Assembly: GCA_034509735.1 (NCBI GenBank)
Contig: JACGWO010000005.1
Location: 17,969,264-18,033,263 of the forward strand
DNA length: 64,000 nucleotides
Reading direction: 5' to 3'
Source of the DNA: Sesamum alatum
Taxonomy: Eukaryota; Streptophyta; Magnoliopsida; Lamiales; Pedaliaceae
The position numbers were made by a program, and so were the translations under genes. A model generated the notes under the pieces. The model was given only the letters and a program-made list of their open reading frames with translations. It made no database searches and was not told the DNA's origin. Below are positions 13,706 through 24,228 of this stretch, piece after piece; the first letter of the stretch is position 1, and each line of letters begins with the position of its first letter.

Positions 13706-14617
13706 ATCTCCCACTTGACCTTTAAAAGCCAATCGCCCGTATGCCTAATCCCCATCTTCTGAAGATGTTGCGTATGAGCGCTCTGCGACATAGGCTTTGT
13801 CAGCGGATCTACTGTGTTGTCTGCTGAGTTGACTCGGTCCATCCGAACGTCACCTCTTCCTACCATTTCTCTTAGAAGGTGGTAGCGTCTAAGAATGTGT
13901 TTGGATCTGTGATGAGATCTCAGTTCCTTCGTGTGCGCAATGGCTCCATTGTTATCACAGAAGATGACAACGGGCTCGGCGATGGTAGGCACCAGACCTA
14001 ACTCTTGGATGTATTTTCTCATCCAAACCGCTTCTTTAGCAGCTTCTAAAGTTGCTATGTATTCGGCCTCGGTGGTGGAATCAGCAGTGGTTGCTTGCTT
14101 GGAACTTTTGCATGTTACCACTCCTCCATTGAGCCTGAATACATAACACGATTGAGACTTCGCATCATCGTCATCCGCCTGGAAGATAGCATCGCTAAAG
14201 CCTTCCAAGATCAATTCTCCATTGCCATAGACTAGGAACATTTCCTTAGTCCTCCTTAGGTACTTAAGGATTCCCTTAACCGCATTCCGATGTGCCTCTC
14301 CTGCACAGGACTGATATCTGCTCGTTACACTCAAAGGTAAGCGATGTCAGGTCTAGTGCAGTGGACCGCATATTGGATGCTTCCTACGGCAGAAGCATAG
14401 GGAACGACTTTCATCTTTTCAAGTTCCTTATCAGTCTACGGAGACATTTTCTTGGACAACTTGATCCCATGCCTAATGGGAAGAAATCCTCGTTTGGAGT
14501 TGTCCATCCGAAACCTTTTCCGGACTTTCTCCATATACGAGTTTTGGGTCAGTCATAACATTCTCTTAGATCTGTCCCTGACGATCTGGATGCCTAGAAT
14601 GTAGGAGGTTTCACCCA
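13706..14617 (-). pseudogene. Copy 2 RNase H and end of RT
   Basis: On the minus strand, the open stretch from 14334 down to 13648 encodes a copia RNase H with ADSTTEAEY, VIFCDNNGAI and the C-terminal LTKPMSQ. It then reads through the polypurine tract into the LTR because the usual stop is missing. The RT end (DEELERMK-like) lies further right with frameshifts near 14340 and 14400-14560. The reading is interrupted at 14617 by H1 within the LGEASYILG motif region. It is the best-preserved RNase H in the nest but lacks its upstream frame. Confidence 0.85.
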
Positions 14618-14622
14618 AATCC

Positions 14623-16626
14623 TGTTAGAATAGGTGACCATGTAAGCCAATTTTGGCAGGAATATGTAACCTATGTCTAGACAATTCTTTGGTATTTGAT
14701 AAAACATTTATGAATAAAGAAGTGAAAATTCATATGGCAATACTTTGTTTATGTTCACTTATATCTGCATTTACATTTCTGTTCACTACGCAAACAAAGC
14801 CCATGGACTGAGTAATGATTTCGGGACTGGGACTACGCTTGGAGGTAGGTCCATGAAATCAGTCTCACCGAATCAGTCCGAAAATCTCCAAGTCAAGGAA
14901 TCCCGAAAATGGGTACCGGGATTCCCTTTGAGACTTGCACTAAGCATCTGTTGTCGTATTTCATCGACGGGGGACGAAGGTCGTCTAAGCAGTGTTAGTG
15001 GGTCAGCATGCTAGGAAGCAGTTGACTGAGGTGACTCGCGGGAACCGTCTTACGGAGGACCTTGAGTATGGTCAGCAAGGTATGACGTGTATTCCCGGTT
15101 CCAACGGTACAGGCCAAGTCCTTTGACTTGAGGAACTGCTGAGTTTACCTGTGCATCAGGTCTGTATCTTAGATATGGTGAGAGATTGCCAAAATACACT
15201 TGAGTAGTCATAAGCCATGTCTAGTGCAGCTCGGGTGTACAAAGTGACAGTAGTTTCCAAGAAAGGATCTGTCTCCTGTCAAAAGGTATTGACAGTTGAG
15301 TCTCATGTATGCTCTGTGTCTTGTCCCTGAAATCTGTGGCCACAGTAACTGAACAGAAGGGAAAGGTTTCCATTGCGGCGTTTAGTAAGGACAGACCGAC
15401 ACTTAGATCCAAAATGGGTACCTGCATTTTCCGTGCCCTAGACCCTAAGTGATGAGACCGAAGATAGAAGGACAAGTGTACTGTTAGAGCCTAAATGTTC
15501 ATCCCCGAATATTTCACCTAGTCTCTAGTGCCATGGACCGTTGCTAGATGGCCACCCATGGTAACGGGCGGATTCTAGGAATCCGACCAAGTCTAGCTGA
15601 ATGGTGAACCTAAAGAGTCACACACTATCCACACACACACTTAGTATTTAATTTAGAATTAAATATTGGAGTAAAGGAATGATTAAATTAGATTTAATCG
15701 GGTCCTATATTTTCTTGGAGAAATTAATTCCTTCTATTTGATAAAGGGAATTAAATTAATAAATAGGATTTGTTAAAAGGGTTGATTTAATGGGCTTAGA
15801 ATAAATAATAATATTTATTTATTATATTATATTTATTCTTTTAGCCTTTTGGAATATTTAATAGGATTTAAATATTCCATTAAATTAAAATCAACGGTTG
15901 AGATGGAAAGGGGAGATGGAAGGCTAGGATTCGTTTGACTAGGTCAAACACTAGTTTGACTAGGACTTTGACTAGGTCTTAGTCAAAGTCCTAGTCAAAT
16001 TAGAGTACTTAGAGTTGGAGTTTAAAGAGGATTAAACTCCTCCTCTATATAAACCTCTAGCTTCCAACCATTGTAGGATGATGATTCTTGAAAACACACA
16101 CAACACACACTCTCCCCTCTCCTACCTCTCGTCCGCCCCTCTCTCTTTCTCCAACAAGAAAATATATTTTTCTTAGTTCTTTTTGTTCTTGGAACATTAG
16201 AACTTAGACGAACCAATAATTGATAACGTGTTATTGATTCGTCCACTCCAAAAATCATACACTTGTTCGTTGCTAGCACGACGTGCAAGATACGTGGGTG
16301 GATCGTGTGTCACGATTTGGAGGGTCTCAAGAACGAGATCTCGGTGCAAAACGGAGAACAACGCGAGTAGCCGTTGAAGACGAAAACGACAACGGGTAGG
16401 TCTCGTTTTACTTTTTCGTCCCTCTTTAATTTTTTCAACTCTATGGCCTCCATGATTTCTTTACGCGTTATATGATCATGAGATACACCGAACGCCCGGG
16501 AACCTCAAGGGCACACCCCTTGAGCGTGTACTTTTAAATTTAAAGCATGCTTTAATTTTTGTATGATTATTTTTATCGCGCTTCCGCATTCGCGCAATTT
16601 CCGGGACGATCCACCGATTACTTTCA
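14623..16626 (+). mobile_element. Solo LTR H1 (2004 bp) inside copy 2 RT
   Basis: Forward LTR from TGTTAGAATAGGTGACC to CCGATTACTTTCA with a perfect duplication AATCC (14618-14622 and 16627-16631). Excising it restores the RT reading through LGEASYILG / MKDLG. It carries a clear TATA box (16044-16053, TCTATATAAA), followed by a CT-rich leader at about 16100-16150. It belongs to the 2.0 kb LTR type. Confidence 0.93.
16044..16053 (+). promoter_or_regulatory. TATA box of solo LTR H1
   Basis: TCTATATAAA is followed about 50 bases on by a CT/CA-rich stretch. The same TATA motif stands at the same place in the 3' LTR of copy 4 (24804-24813, minus strand) and in B. It probably marks the LTR transcription start region; no transcript evidence is available here. 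Confidence 0.6.
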
Positions 16627-16631
16627 AATCC

Positions 16632-17673
16632 TTCATAAAAAACTGAGTTGATAACCATGCTTTTGTGTCACCCAACATTCTCACGTCATTGCCTATGAGT
16701 AGAATGTCATCCACATAAAGCACTAGGAACACTATAGAGCTCCCACTGACCTTCTTGTATACACAAGGGTCGGATTCATTTTTGATGAAATCATAACCCC
16801 GTACGACTTTGTCAAAGCGAATATTCCAACTTCGGGATGCTTGTTTGAGGCCATAGATGGACTTTTGGAGACGACAGACCTTCTGTTCTTCTCCAGTAAC
16901 CGTGAAACCCTTCGGCTGATCCATATAGATCTCTTCCTCAACGAAACCATTAAGGAAGGCCGTTTTCACTTCTATCTGCCATATCTCACAGTCATACCAT
17001 GCTGCTATGGCAAGCAGGATCCGAATGGACTTAGCCATGGCTACTGGCGAGTACGTCTCCTCAAAATCGATCCCGCGTCTTTGAGTGTACCCTTTTGCTA
17101 CTAGCCTAGCCTTGAAGATTGTGACCTCTCCATCAATGCCAAGTTTGTGCTTATAGACCCATTTACAGCCAACTGGCTTAACCCCTGTGGGCGGGTCTAC
17201 AAGTGTCCAGACTTGGTTCTCATTCATGGAGTTTATTTTGATTTTCATGGCCTCAAGCCATCTCCCGGAGTCGATGTCAGACATCGGCTCCCCGTATGTC
17301 TTAGGATCCTTATCCAATAGACTGGTCGTGTTTAGAAAGTCGTATCTTATCGGAGGTCGTGACTCTCTAGTTGACCTACGGAGAACGGGAACATCAGTGG
17401 TAACTGTGGGCGCTGACTGTATTGGAGCCAGCGGTTCAGGTACCGAGGTTGGCCCTTCCCGAGGTCGTCCTTCATGCCTATCATACTGGACTTCTCGAGG
17501 TTGGTCAGCCATTTGGGGATCTATCCTGAATCCTCTAAGTGAGGAATCCGCGGCTTCCACTGATGACTGGTTTCCATAACTTGACTCCTCAAGGACCAGT
17601 TCATCAGGTTAGATATCCTCTGGAAAACCTTGTTCCAAGAACACTGCGTTCCTTGAAACAAATACCTTTTGTT
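16632..17673 (-). pseudogene. Copy 2 reverse transcriptase and integrase linker
   Basis: Minus-strand RT reading from about 17560 down to 16632. A serine/proline-rich linker (RRSTRESRPP) comes first, then KWVYKHKLG, ARLVAKGYTQ, FLNGFVEEEIYMDQP, RLQKSIYGLKQASR and the catalytic LYVDDILLIGND at about 16690-16725. The frame runs on into H1 as a chimera (351 aa overall, 17560 to 16505), so the last residues are LTR sequence and not protein of this family. Solo LTR D interrupts the upstream end at 17674. Confidence 0.86.
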
Positions 17674-17678
17674 CCAAT

Positions 17679-19905
17679 TGTTAGAATAGGTAACCAGAAA
17701 GCCAATAGGTTTGGCAATTTGTAAGCTATCCGACAACTTGATGTGAATGTAATATTATTATGTGATGAATAAGATGAGTGTTCGTCACCAATGGTACCTT
17801 CTTTGTTGCGCTCATCTTACATTTGTTAAAACGGTGTTTAACTTATATCGCAACAAAGCCCACAGACCATGGATAACAACTTGTGCAGTTGGGCCACGCA
17901 TTGGATGATGGTCATGAAACCAACTGATTAAGAGTTGTGTCTGAAACGTTCCAAGTCGAGGACCTCGAGACAGGGCATCGAGAGTCCTATTGAGATTTGC
18001 GTCAAGAGTCGTGTTCATTGGATGAGTGCCGTGTTTCATCGGCGACAGGCGTGGGACGCCTACACGATCTTGATGGGTTGGTTGACTGGGGTCGAGCCGA
18101 CTAGATTGACTCGCGGGGATCATCATATGGAAGCCTTGGAGGCTTGGTCAGTATGATTGGTTTTTTCCGGTTCCGATAGTACGGGAGTAATCCTCAGACT
18201 TGAGGAATCATGGCAGTCGCGTGCACAGGACGGCTGTATCTTGGATCTGGCGAGAGGTAATCATTCTGTAAGATGATTATCATAAGCCTTGTCCAGTGCA
18301 GTCGGAATGTGTAGCGAGGACAGTGGATTCCAAGAAGAGGATCCGTCCCCTGTCAGTATGTGACAGAGGTATCTCCTATGCACTCGGAGACACGTTCATG
18401 CTATTTGAAGCTGTGGCCACAGTGGTTGGTCGAACAGGGAATGGTTTCCTGTGTCGACGCAATGAAGCATACGTGGTCTCGAGTATTAAGCATAGATGCC
18501 TATTCAAGGATGGGAACCAACGCCCAATTCTATACCCTAGACTAAGGCCGGGAGACGGTAGACGGAAGGATCGTACCCGTACGAAATCGGCGCCTAAATG
18601 TTCACGCCAATTCACCTAGTCTCTAGTGCCATGGACCATTGCTAGACGGCCACCCATGGTAACGGGCCCTTGTGGGACACAGGCCCAAGTCTAGCTGAGG
18701 GTGAACCTAAAGGGTCACACACAAATCACCGAGGAGGTTGAGAGATCGACTTGGAGTCAATCTCGAAGGATAAAATAAGTAATTGGATTACTTAAGGGAA
18801 AGTCCATTGGATGGACGGGCCGATATTGTATCGGGCTTTCATTTAATCGGTAAATGGGATTTTCGATTAAATATGGAAAGTTGAGACGTTGAGACGTTGG
18901 ATCTTTTAATTGGATTAAAAGATCAACGGGAATAATTTAAGTGGAGATTAAATTGAATTTAATATTGGGATCGTCGTAATTGGATTACGATAAAACCCGG
19001 TCCGTTAAATTATACCCGAGAGGAGAAATAATTCCTAATTTGGAATAGGAAGAAGTTGGACTTCTTCCCTTAATTAAACATGGCCGACATGCTCCCTTGG
19101 AGGAAGAAAAATCAGCCATATTTCATGCTAGGTGGTATGTTGACTTATCTCTTTTGGAAAGAGACAAATCAACTCCAATCAAGCTCTTCCCTTTTGGTAT
19201 GATTTGATCATACCATAAATTTTGGTAGACTTGATTGAAGAATTAATGGTGATTGATTGGAATGAATCTAGACATTATTGGATGAACCTAGACACATTCC
19301 AATAATCACATTAATTATGTATATATATTAGAATATACAACACCAAGCATAAGTGATTCATTATTCATCTTTTTCTAGGAAAAAGAGAAGACAAAAATCC
19401 TCTCCTCTCTCTCAATTTTCGTGCTCTCTCCCTCTCTTACACTTGTGTTATTCACTTGATTTTGAATCAAGAAGAAGAACAAAGTAAGTTTAAGAGAACA
19501 CTAATTCATAGTGTTCTTCTCTTAAACCGATTCCTTCCTAAACCCGTTCTTTTCTAGCAAGAAGAACGTGTGTTTCTTCCGGTGTGGTGTGGATCACCTT
19601 TGGAGAATCCATACGTTTGGATTTCGTGAGCATTCCGGAGAAGGAACAACGCTAGTAGCCGGGAGCATACGCGAAACAGTCAAAGGTAACGATTTATTAC
19701 GCTTTGATTGATTTCATTTGTATATCTATGCCCTATGTGTTTAAATATATGTTTTAATATTTACAAATCCTACATCGAACGCCCGGTTGAGCACCCAAGG
19801 GTACACCCCTTGGGATTCGCGTATTTTGAATTTGATTTAAATTTACGCACTTTTCTTGCTATCTCGCTTCCGCTCGCGCTCCCGGGCGGATCCGCTTGTC
19901 CTTCA
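17679..19905 (+). mobile_element. Solo LTR D (2227 bp) inside copy 2 integrase C-terminal region
   Basis: Forward LTR from TGTTAGAATAGGTAACC to CGGATCCGCTTGTCCTTCA. Target duplication CCAAT/CCAAG (17674-17678 and 19906-19910), one mismatch; sister copies read TTCCAAGGGG here. It is a third LTR subtype, matching solo LTR G in length (2227 bp each) and closely in sequence. Confidence 0.9.
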
Positions 19906-19910
19906 CCAAG

Positions 19911-20566
19911 GGGTCATAGAAATAATAACCTGCAGTTTCCTTAGGGTATCCAACAAACCTGCATAAGCTAGACCTTGATTCTAGCTTGTCTCCCACTAGC
20001 CTGTTGACGTATGCGGGGCTACCCCACACTTTCAAGTAGTTGTAGGACGCAGGCTTGCCGTGCCATATTTCATATGGCGTTTGGGTCAATACACTGGTTG
20101 GCGCCAAATTTAATAACTTGGCTGCAGTTTCCAATGCGTAGCCCCAAAAGGACAAGGGCAATTTGGTAAAACTCATCATGGATCGTACCATGTCCAACAG
20201 GGTTCGATTCCTCCTTTCAGAGACCCTATTTAACTGCGGTGTCCCGGGAGGTGTTCATTCAGAGATGATACCATTTTCCTTAAGATAATTCAGGAACTCA
20301 GTACTAAAGTACTCTCCACATCGGTCTGATCGTAGGACTTTAATTTTGCAATCGGTTTGGTTCTCAACTTCAAGTCTGAATTCTTTAAACCTCTCAAGAG
20401 CTTCAGACTTGTACCTCATTAAGTATACATAACCATACCGTGAGTGATCATCGGTGAAAGTTATGAAGTAGGAGAACCCACCTCGGGCATGTGTCCTTAG
20501 TGGTCCACGTACGTCTGTATGGACCAAGTCCAACACACTTGTGGCAAGCCTGCTTTGTCCTACAAG
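19911..20566 (-). pseudogene. Copy 2 integrase (truncated)
   Basis: Minus-strand integrase with LDLVHTDV, FITFTDDHSRYGYVYL, the SDRCGEY block near 20325 that carries the last catalytic acidic residue, then MDMVRSMMSF and EIWHGKPA. There is a frame break near 20200-20255. The 5' end is lost at about 20566, just where sister copies continue with a Lys-Lys-Pro-Phe segment. The break lies in CCTACAA, which also occurs in the LTR sequence it joins. Confidence 0.85.
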
Positions 20567-20621
20567 CCCATTAGGAATTGTTGGACTATTAAATAGGATT
20601 TAAGAGTCCATTCCACAAAAG
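20564..20621 (+). repeat. Duplicated 58-bp segment of the copy 1 LTR at the broken end of copy 2
   Basis: These bases repeat 11647-11704 (CAAGCCCATTAG...CCACAAAAG) with two visible differences. The segment ends with AAAAG, the expected right-hand target duplication of copy 2, and then passes smoothly into the rest of the LTR. A simple insertion would leave only 5 bp duplicated. Confidence 0.8.
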
Positions 20622-20862
20622 CCCATCAAGGGATGGACGAACGAGATCGAATCTGGGGCTAGTTGAGATGAAGGGCTAGGATTAAGTTTGACTTAATCAA
20701 ACCCTATGTTGACTAGGATTTGACTAGGTCAAAGTCCTAGTTGTGTTGCCTTATTTGAAGAGTTTGAGTAGGATTAGGAAGAGGACTTCCTTATAAATAC
20801 TCATAGCACACACACACACACGCTAATTATCTACTACTCTCATCTCACCCACACACACGGCC

Positions 20863-20924
<62 letters not shown>

Positions 20925-20964
20925 CGACCTCTCTCTCTCTCCACTTCAAAGTTTTTGATGTTCT
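20622..20964 (+). repeat. Copy 1 3' LTR, second part (cut by copy 3)
   Basis: Continues the copy 1 LTR from CCCATCAAGGG. It includes TTATAAATACTC near 20781 as a TATA-like box, CA and CT microsatellites and the leader CCACTTCAAAG. It is cut at 20964 by copy 3 (left target candidate GTTCT, 20960-20964). The last few hundred bases of this LTR are not found anywhere in the window. Confidence 0.8.
20865..20921 (+). repeat. (CT)n microsatellite in copy 1 LTR leader
   Basis: About 57 bp of nearly pure CT repeat downstream of the LTR TATA-like box. Shorter CT/GA runs stand at the same place in the other LTRs, so this one is an expanded version. Confidence 0.95.
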
Positions 20965-23169
20965 TGAAAGAATTGGGTACGGCCTGGGAATGCGACGGAA
21001 GCGTAAAAACGTAAATATAAGGCATAATTTAAACCGGATTCAAATGGGTGTTCCCTTTGAAGTTCCTAGGGGTATGGTATTTTTCAAAGCATAAATAACA
21101 AAAGAAAACATGTTGGACATGTGGCTTAAAAGAATAAGAACAAAGGTACATAAAATGTAAAAGGAAAACCAACCTTTGTTCAATCTTTCGTAGAACGGCT
21201 TCTAGCATTGTTCCTTTCTTTCTTCCTTCGTTGGTCCACTTGAGAGCTCAGCCTAGAACTCCTCCAATATCGTTCACACCCCACTAAGGATATGATTCTA
21301 CTCTATTTCTAGATAGAAAGTAGAAAGGAAGAAGAAACACTTCCAAAGAAAGCACTATGGAATAGTGAACCTAGGAATGCTTTTGTTCAATCTTCTCTAA
21401 GAAGTATGAACACTAAAGAGAGAGTTTTTCAAAGTACTTTTTTGGCCTAAATCTCTAGAAAAAATGAAGCAAGTTAGTAAGTGAAGTAGTATAGGATGTA
21501 GTTTTGTGTATATTGAAAGTAGAATTCCAAAATCAACTTCCAAAGCAACTTTCACATACATCCACACTAATAGCATAACCACTACACATGATTGCAAGGA
21601 AAACATCCCACAACCATGCATATGGCCGGCCATATCACCTCACAAATGGAGGAGTTTCAAGTCCTCCTTAACTTGCTTCAACTTGCATGAAAAATGGATT
21701 GGGATCTTTAAGTTTTTTGAATTTGTATTTAATCAAATTAAATAAAGTCCAAAAATGTATCCATTGGGCGATAGTTAATCTAATTAATTTTAATCCAATT
21801 AAAGCCCAATAATTTATTTAATCCAATTAAATAAACATAAGTCCAAATTAAGAATAATTGATCCAATCAATTATTCTAGCCAAAACCCAATAAATTAATT
21901 CAATTAATTAAAGATTCTTAGTCCAAAATTAACTAATCCAATTAATTAATCTTGGACCATCCATTAAATGGATTTCCAATAAATGACTCAATCATTTATT
22001 TCTCTCTTGAATAAATTTAATCCAATTAAATTTATTCGTTTCTTCTAGAATTAATTCCACCAAATCCAAAGTGATTTGTGTGTGACTCATTAAGTTCACC
22101 CTCAGCTAGACTTGAGCCTGTTTCCAACACAATTGGTCAATTAAATCCAATTTAATTAACTATTTTCTGATTAACCATTAATCGAAAAAATGCCTGTCAC
22201 CATGGGTGGCCATCTAGAAACGGTCCATGGCACTAGAGACTAGGTGAATGTTGGCGTGAACATTTAGGCTCCCGAGTTCCGTATGAGTACGGTCCTTCCA
22301 TTATCCATCTCCCGGTCCAATCTAGGACATGGAATTGGGCATCGGTCCCCATCCTAGACCAGACAACTATGCTCAATAACTGGAGACACGTTTGCTCTAT
22401 CGATCGACGTAGAAAATTATTCCCTACTCGAGCAATTGTTGTGGCCACAGACTTCAAGAGCTTAAATTATCTCAGAGTGCATAGGAGACTCAACTGTCAT
22501 ATACTGACAGGTGACGGATCCTATCTTGGAATCCACCGTCCTCGATACATATTCCAATTGCACTATATAAGGTTTATGATGAACGTATCCCAAATACAAA
22601 CATCTCTTGCCAGATGCTAGATACAGCCATCATATGAATGTGACTGCCATGATTCCTCAAGTCCGAGGACTAATCTCATACTATCGGAGGCGGGAATTCC
22701 AGTCTTACCGACCAAGCCTCCAAGGCTTCCATATGACGATTCCCGCGAGCCAGTTCATTCAGTTGACTCCCCTGTCAACTAACCCACTAATATCGCATAA
22801 ATGTCCAACGTTTGTCGCCGATGAAACACGGCACTCAACCAATGAATGCAATTCTTAGTGCAAGTCTTTATAGGACTCCTGATGCCCTGTCTCCGAGTCC
22901 TCGACTTAGAACGTTTCAGACCCAACCCTTAGAAGTTGGGTTCCTTACTGTCATCCAATACTTAGCCCAACTACATGGGTTGTACGTATGGTCTGTGGGC
23001 TTTGTTGTGATGTTAGTAGAATAAACATAAATAGTAAGCACAATAAATAGAATTGCCAAACATGAATATTCACTTTATCCATCTAACAATATTACAATTA
23101 CAATGAAATTGTCATAAATAGATTACATCAAGGCCAATCTAATTGGCTTTCCAGTTACCTATTCTAACA
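20965..23169 (-). repeat. Copy 3 3' LTR (E, 2205 bp)
   Basis: Reverse LTR, left edge TGAAAGAATTGGGTACGGCC, right edge ACCTATTCTAACA, adjoining the inverse polypurine tract (23170-23180, ACCTCCCACTT). It is of the same subtype as S1 and A. It lies in the 3' LTR of copy 1. Confidence 0.9.
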
Positions 23170-24228
23170 ACCTCCCACTTGACCCTAAAGCCAATCACTC
23201 ATAATCCTCAAACCCATCTTCCCAATATGCTGAGTATGTCGTATTTTCTGCCAACCTGCGACACTGGCTTGGTGAGCGGATCTGTCGTATTTTCTGCCAA
23301 CGTGACTCGGTCCATCTGAACGTCACCTCTTCCCACCATCACTCTAAGCATATGGTAGCATCTAAAAATGTGTTTAGATCGGTGATGAGATCCCAATTCC
23401 TTCACTTGCACTATAGCCCCGTTGTTATCACAGAAAATAACCACTGGTTCGACAATGCTAGGCACTACACCCAACTCTTTGATGTAGTTTTTCATCCAAA
23501 CTGCCTCCTTAGCTGCTTCCAAAGCCACTATGTACTCAACTTCCATGGTGGAATCAGTTGTGGTATCCTGCTTGGAACTTTTCCAAGCCACCACACTACC
23601 ATTCAACCTGAATACAAATCCAGATTGAGACTTGGCATCGTCCTCGTCAGACTGGAAGCTAGCGCCGCTATAGCCTTCCAAAATTAACTCTCCACCACCG
23701 TAAACCAAGAATATATCTTTAGTCCTTCTCAGGTACTTAAGAATGGTCTTGACTGCAGTCCAGTAACCCTCACCGACACAAGCCTGATATCTGCTCGTTA
23801 CGCTCAAAGTGAAAGCGACATCGAGCCTTGTGTACTGCACAGCATACTGTATGCTGCCTATGGCTGAACCATAGGGGATGTCCAACATCCTTCTAAACTC
23901 CTCATCAGTCTTAGGAGACTGCTTCTTGGACAGTTTAACCCTTGCCTCATTGGAAGGAGTCCCCATTTGGAGTTTTCCATCTTGAATCTCATCAAGACTT
24001 TCTCAACATACGAGGTTTGGGTCATTCCTAAGATCTTTTTAGATCTATCCTGGATAATCTTGACGCCTAGGATGTAGGAAGCATCACCCAAATCCTTCAT
24101 GGAGAATTGTGTGGACAATCATGTTTTGGTGTCACCTAACATCTTGACATCATTCCCAATGAGCAAGATGTCGTCCACATAAAGCACTAGGAACGCAACC
24201 GACCTTCCACTGACCTTCTTGTATACAC
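23170..24228 (-). pseudogene. Copy 3 RNase H and RT C-terminal part
   Basis: Minus-strand reading with SIQYAVQYTR, SVTSRYQA, ADST-like (TDSTMEVEY), VIFCDNNGAI and LTKPVSQ. Upstream, 24118-23858 gives LGDASYILGVKI. There is a frameshift around 23950 and a stop near the start of LSTQFS. The RNase H catalytic Asp/Glu positions seem mostly kept, but several family-conserved residues are changed (for example EYIVAL). It is cut at 24228 in the LVLYVDD region by copy 4. Confidence 0.85.

Larger units (their letters stand above)
11705..20566 (-). mobile_element. Copy 2: 5'-truncated copia element with two solo LTR insertions
   Basis: Minus-strand element inserted in the 3' LTR of copy 1 (left target copy AAAAG at 11700-11704). 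Left to right: 3' LTR, polypurine tract, RNase H, RT, integrase. H1 (14623-16626) and D (17679-19905) have landed in the coding part. The element stops abruptly at about 20566 inside the integrase. The pre-integrase zone, protease, gag, leader and 5' LTR are gone, and the next bases are a second copy of copy 1 LTR sequence (20564-20621). Confidence 0.88.

Noticed and set aside
18296..18619. 107-codon frame in solo LTR D, with a near-identical one in G
   Set aside because: It is LTR sequence; it persists because D and G are young copies, and other LTRs do not keep it open.
1823..19905. The 2-kb non-coding inserts as TRIM or LARD elements
   Set aside because: They match, end to end, the LTRs that touch the polypurine tract and PBS of coding copies, so they are solo LTRs.
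20840..21025. Arg/Glu-repeat frame across the CT microsatellite
   Set aside because: It arises from the dinucleotide repeat and crosses the insertion border of copy 3.
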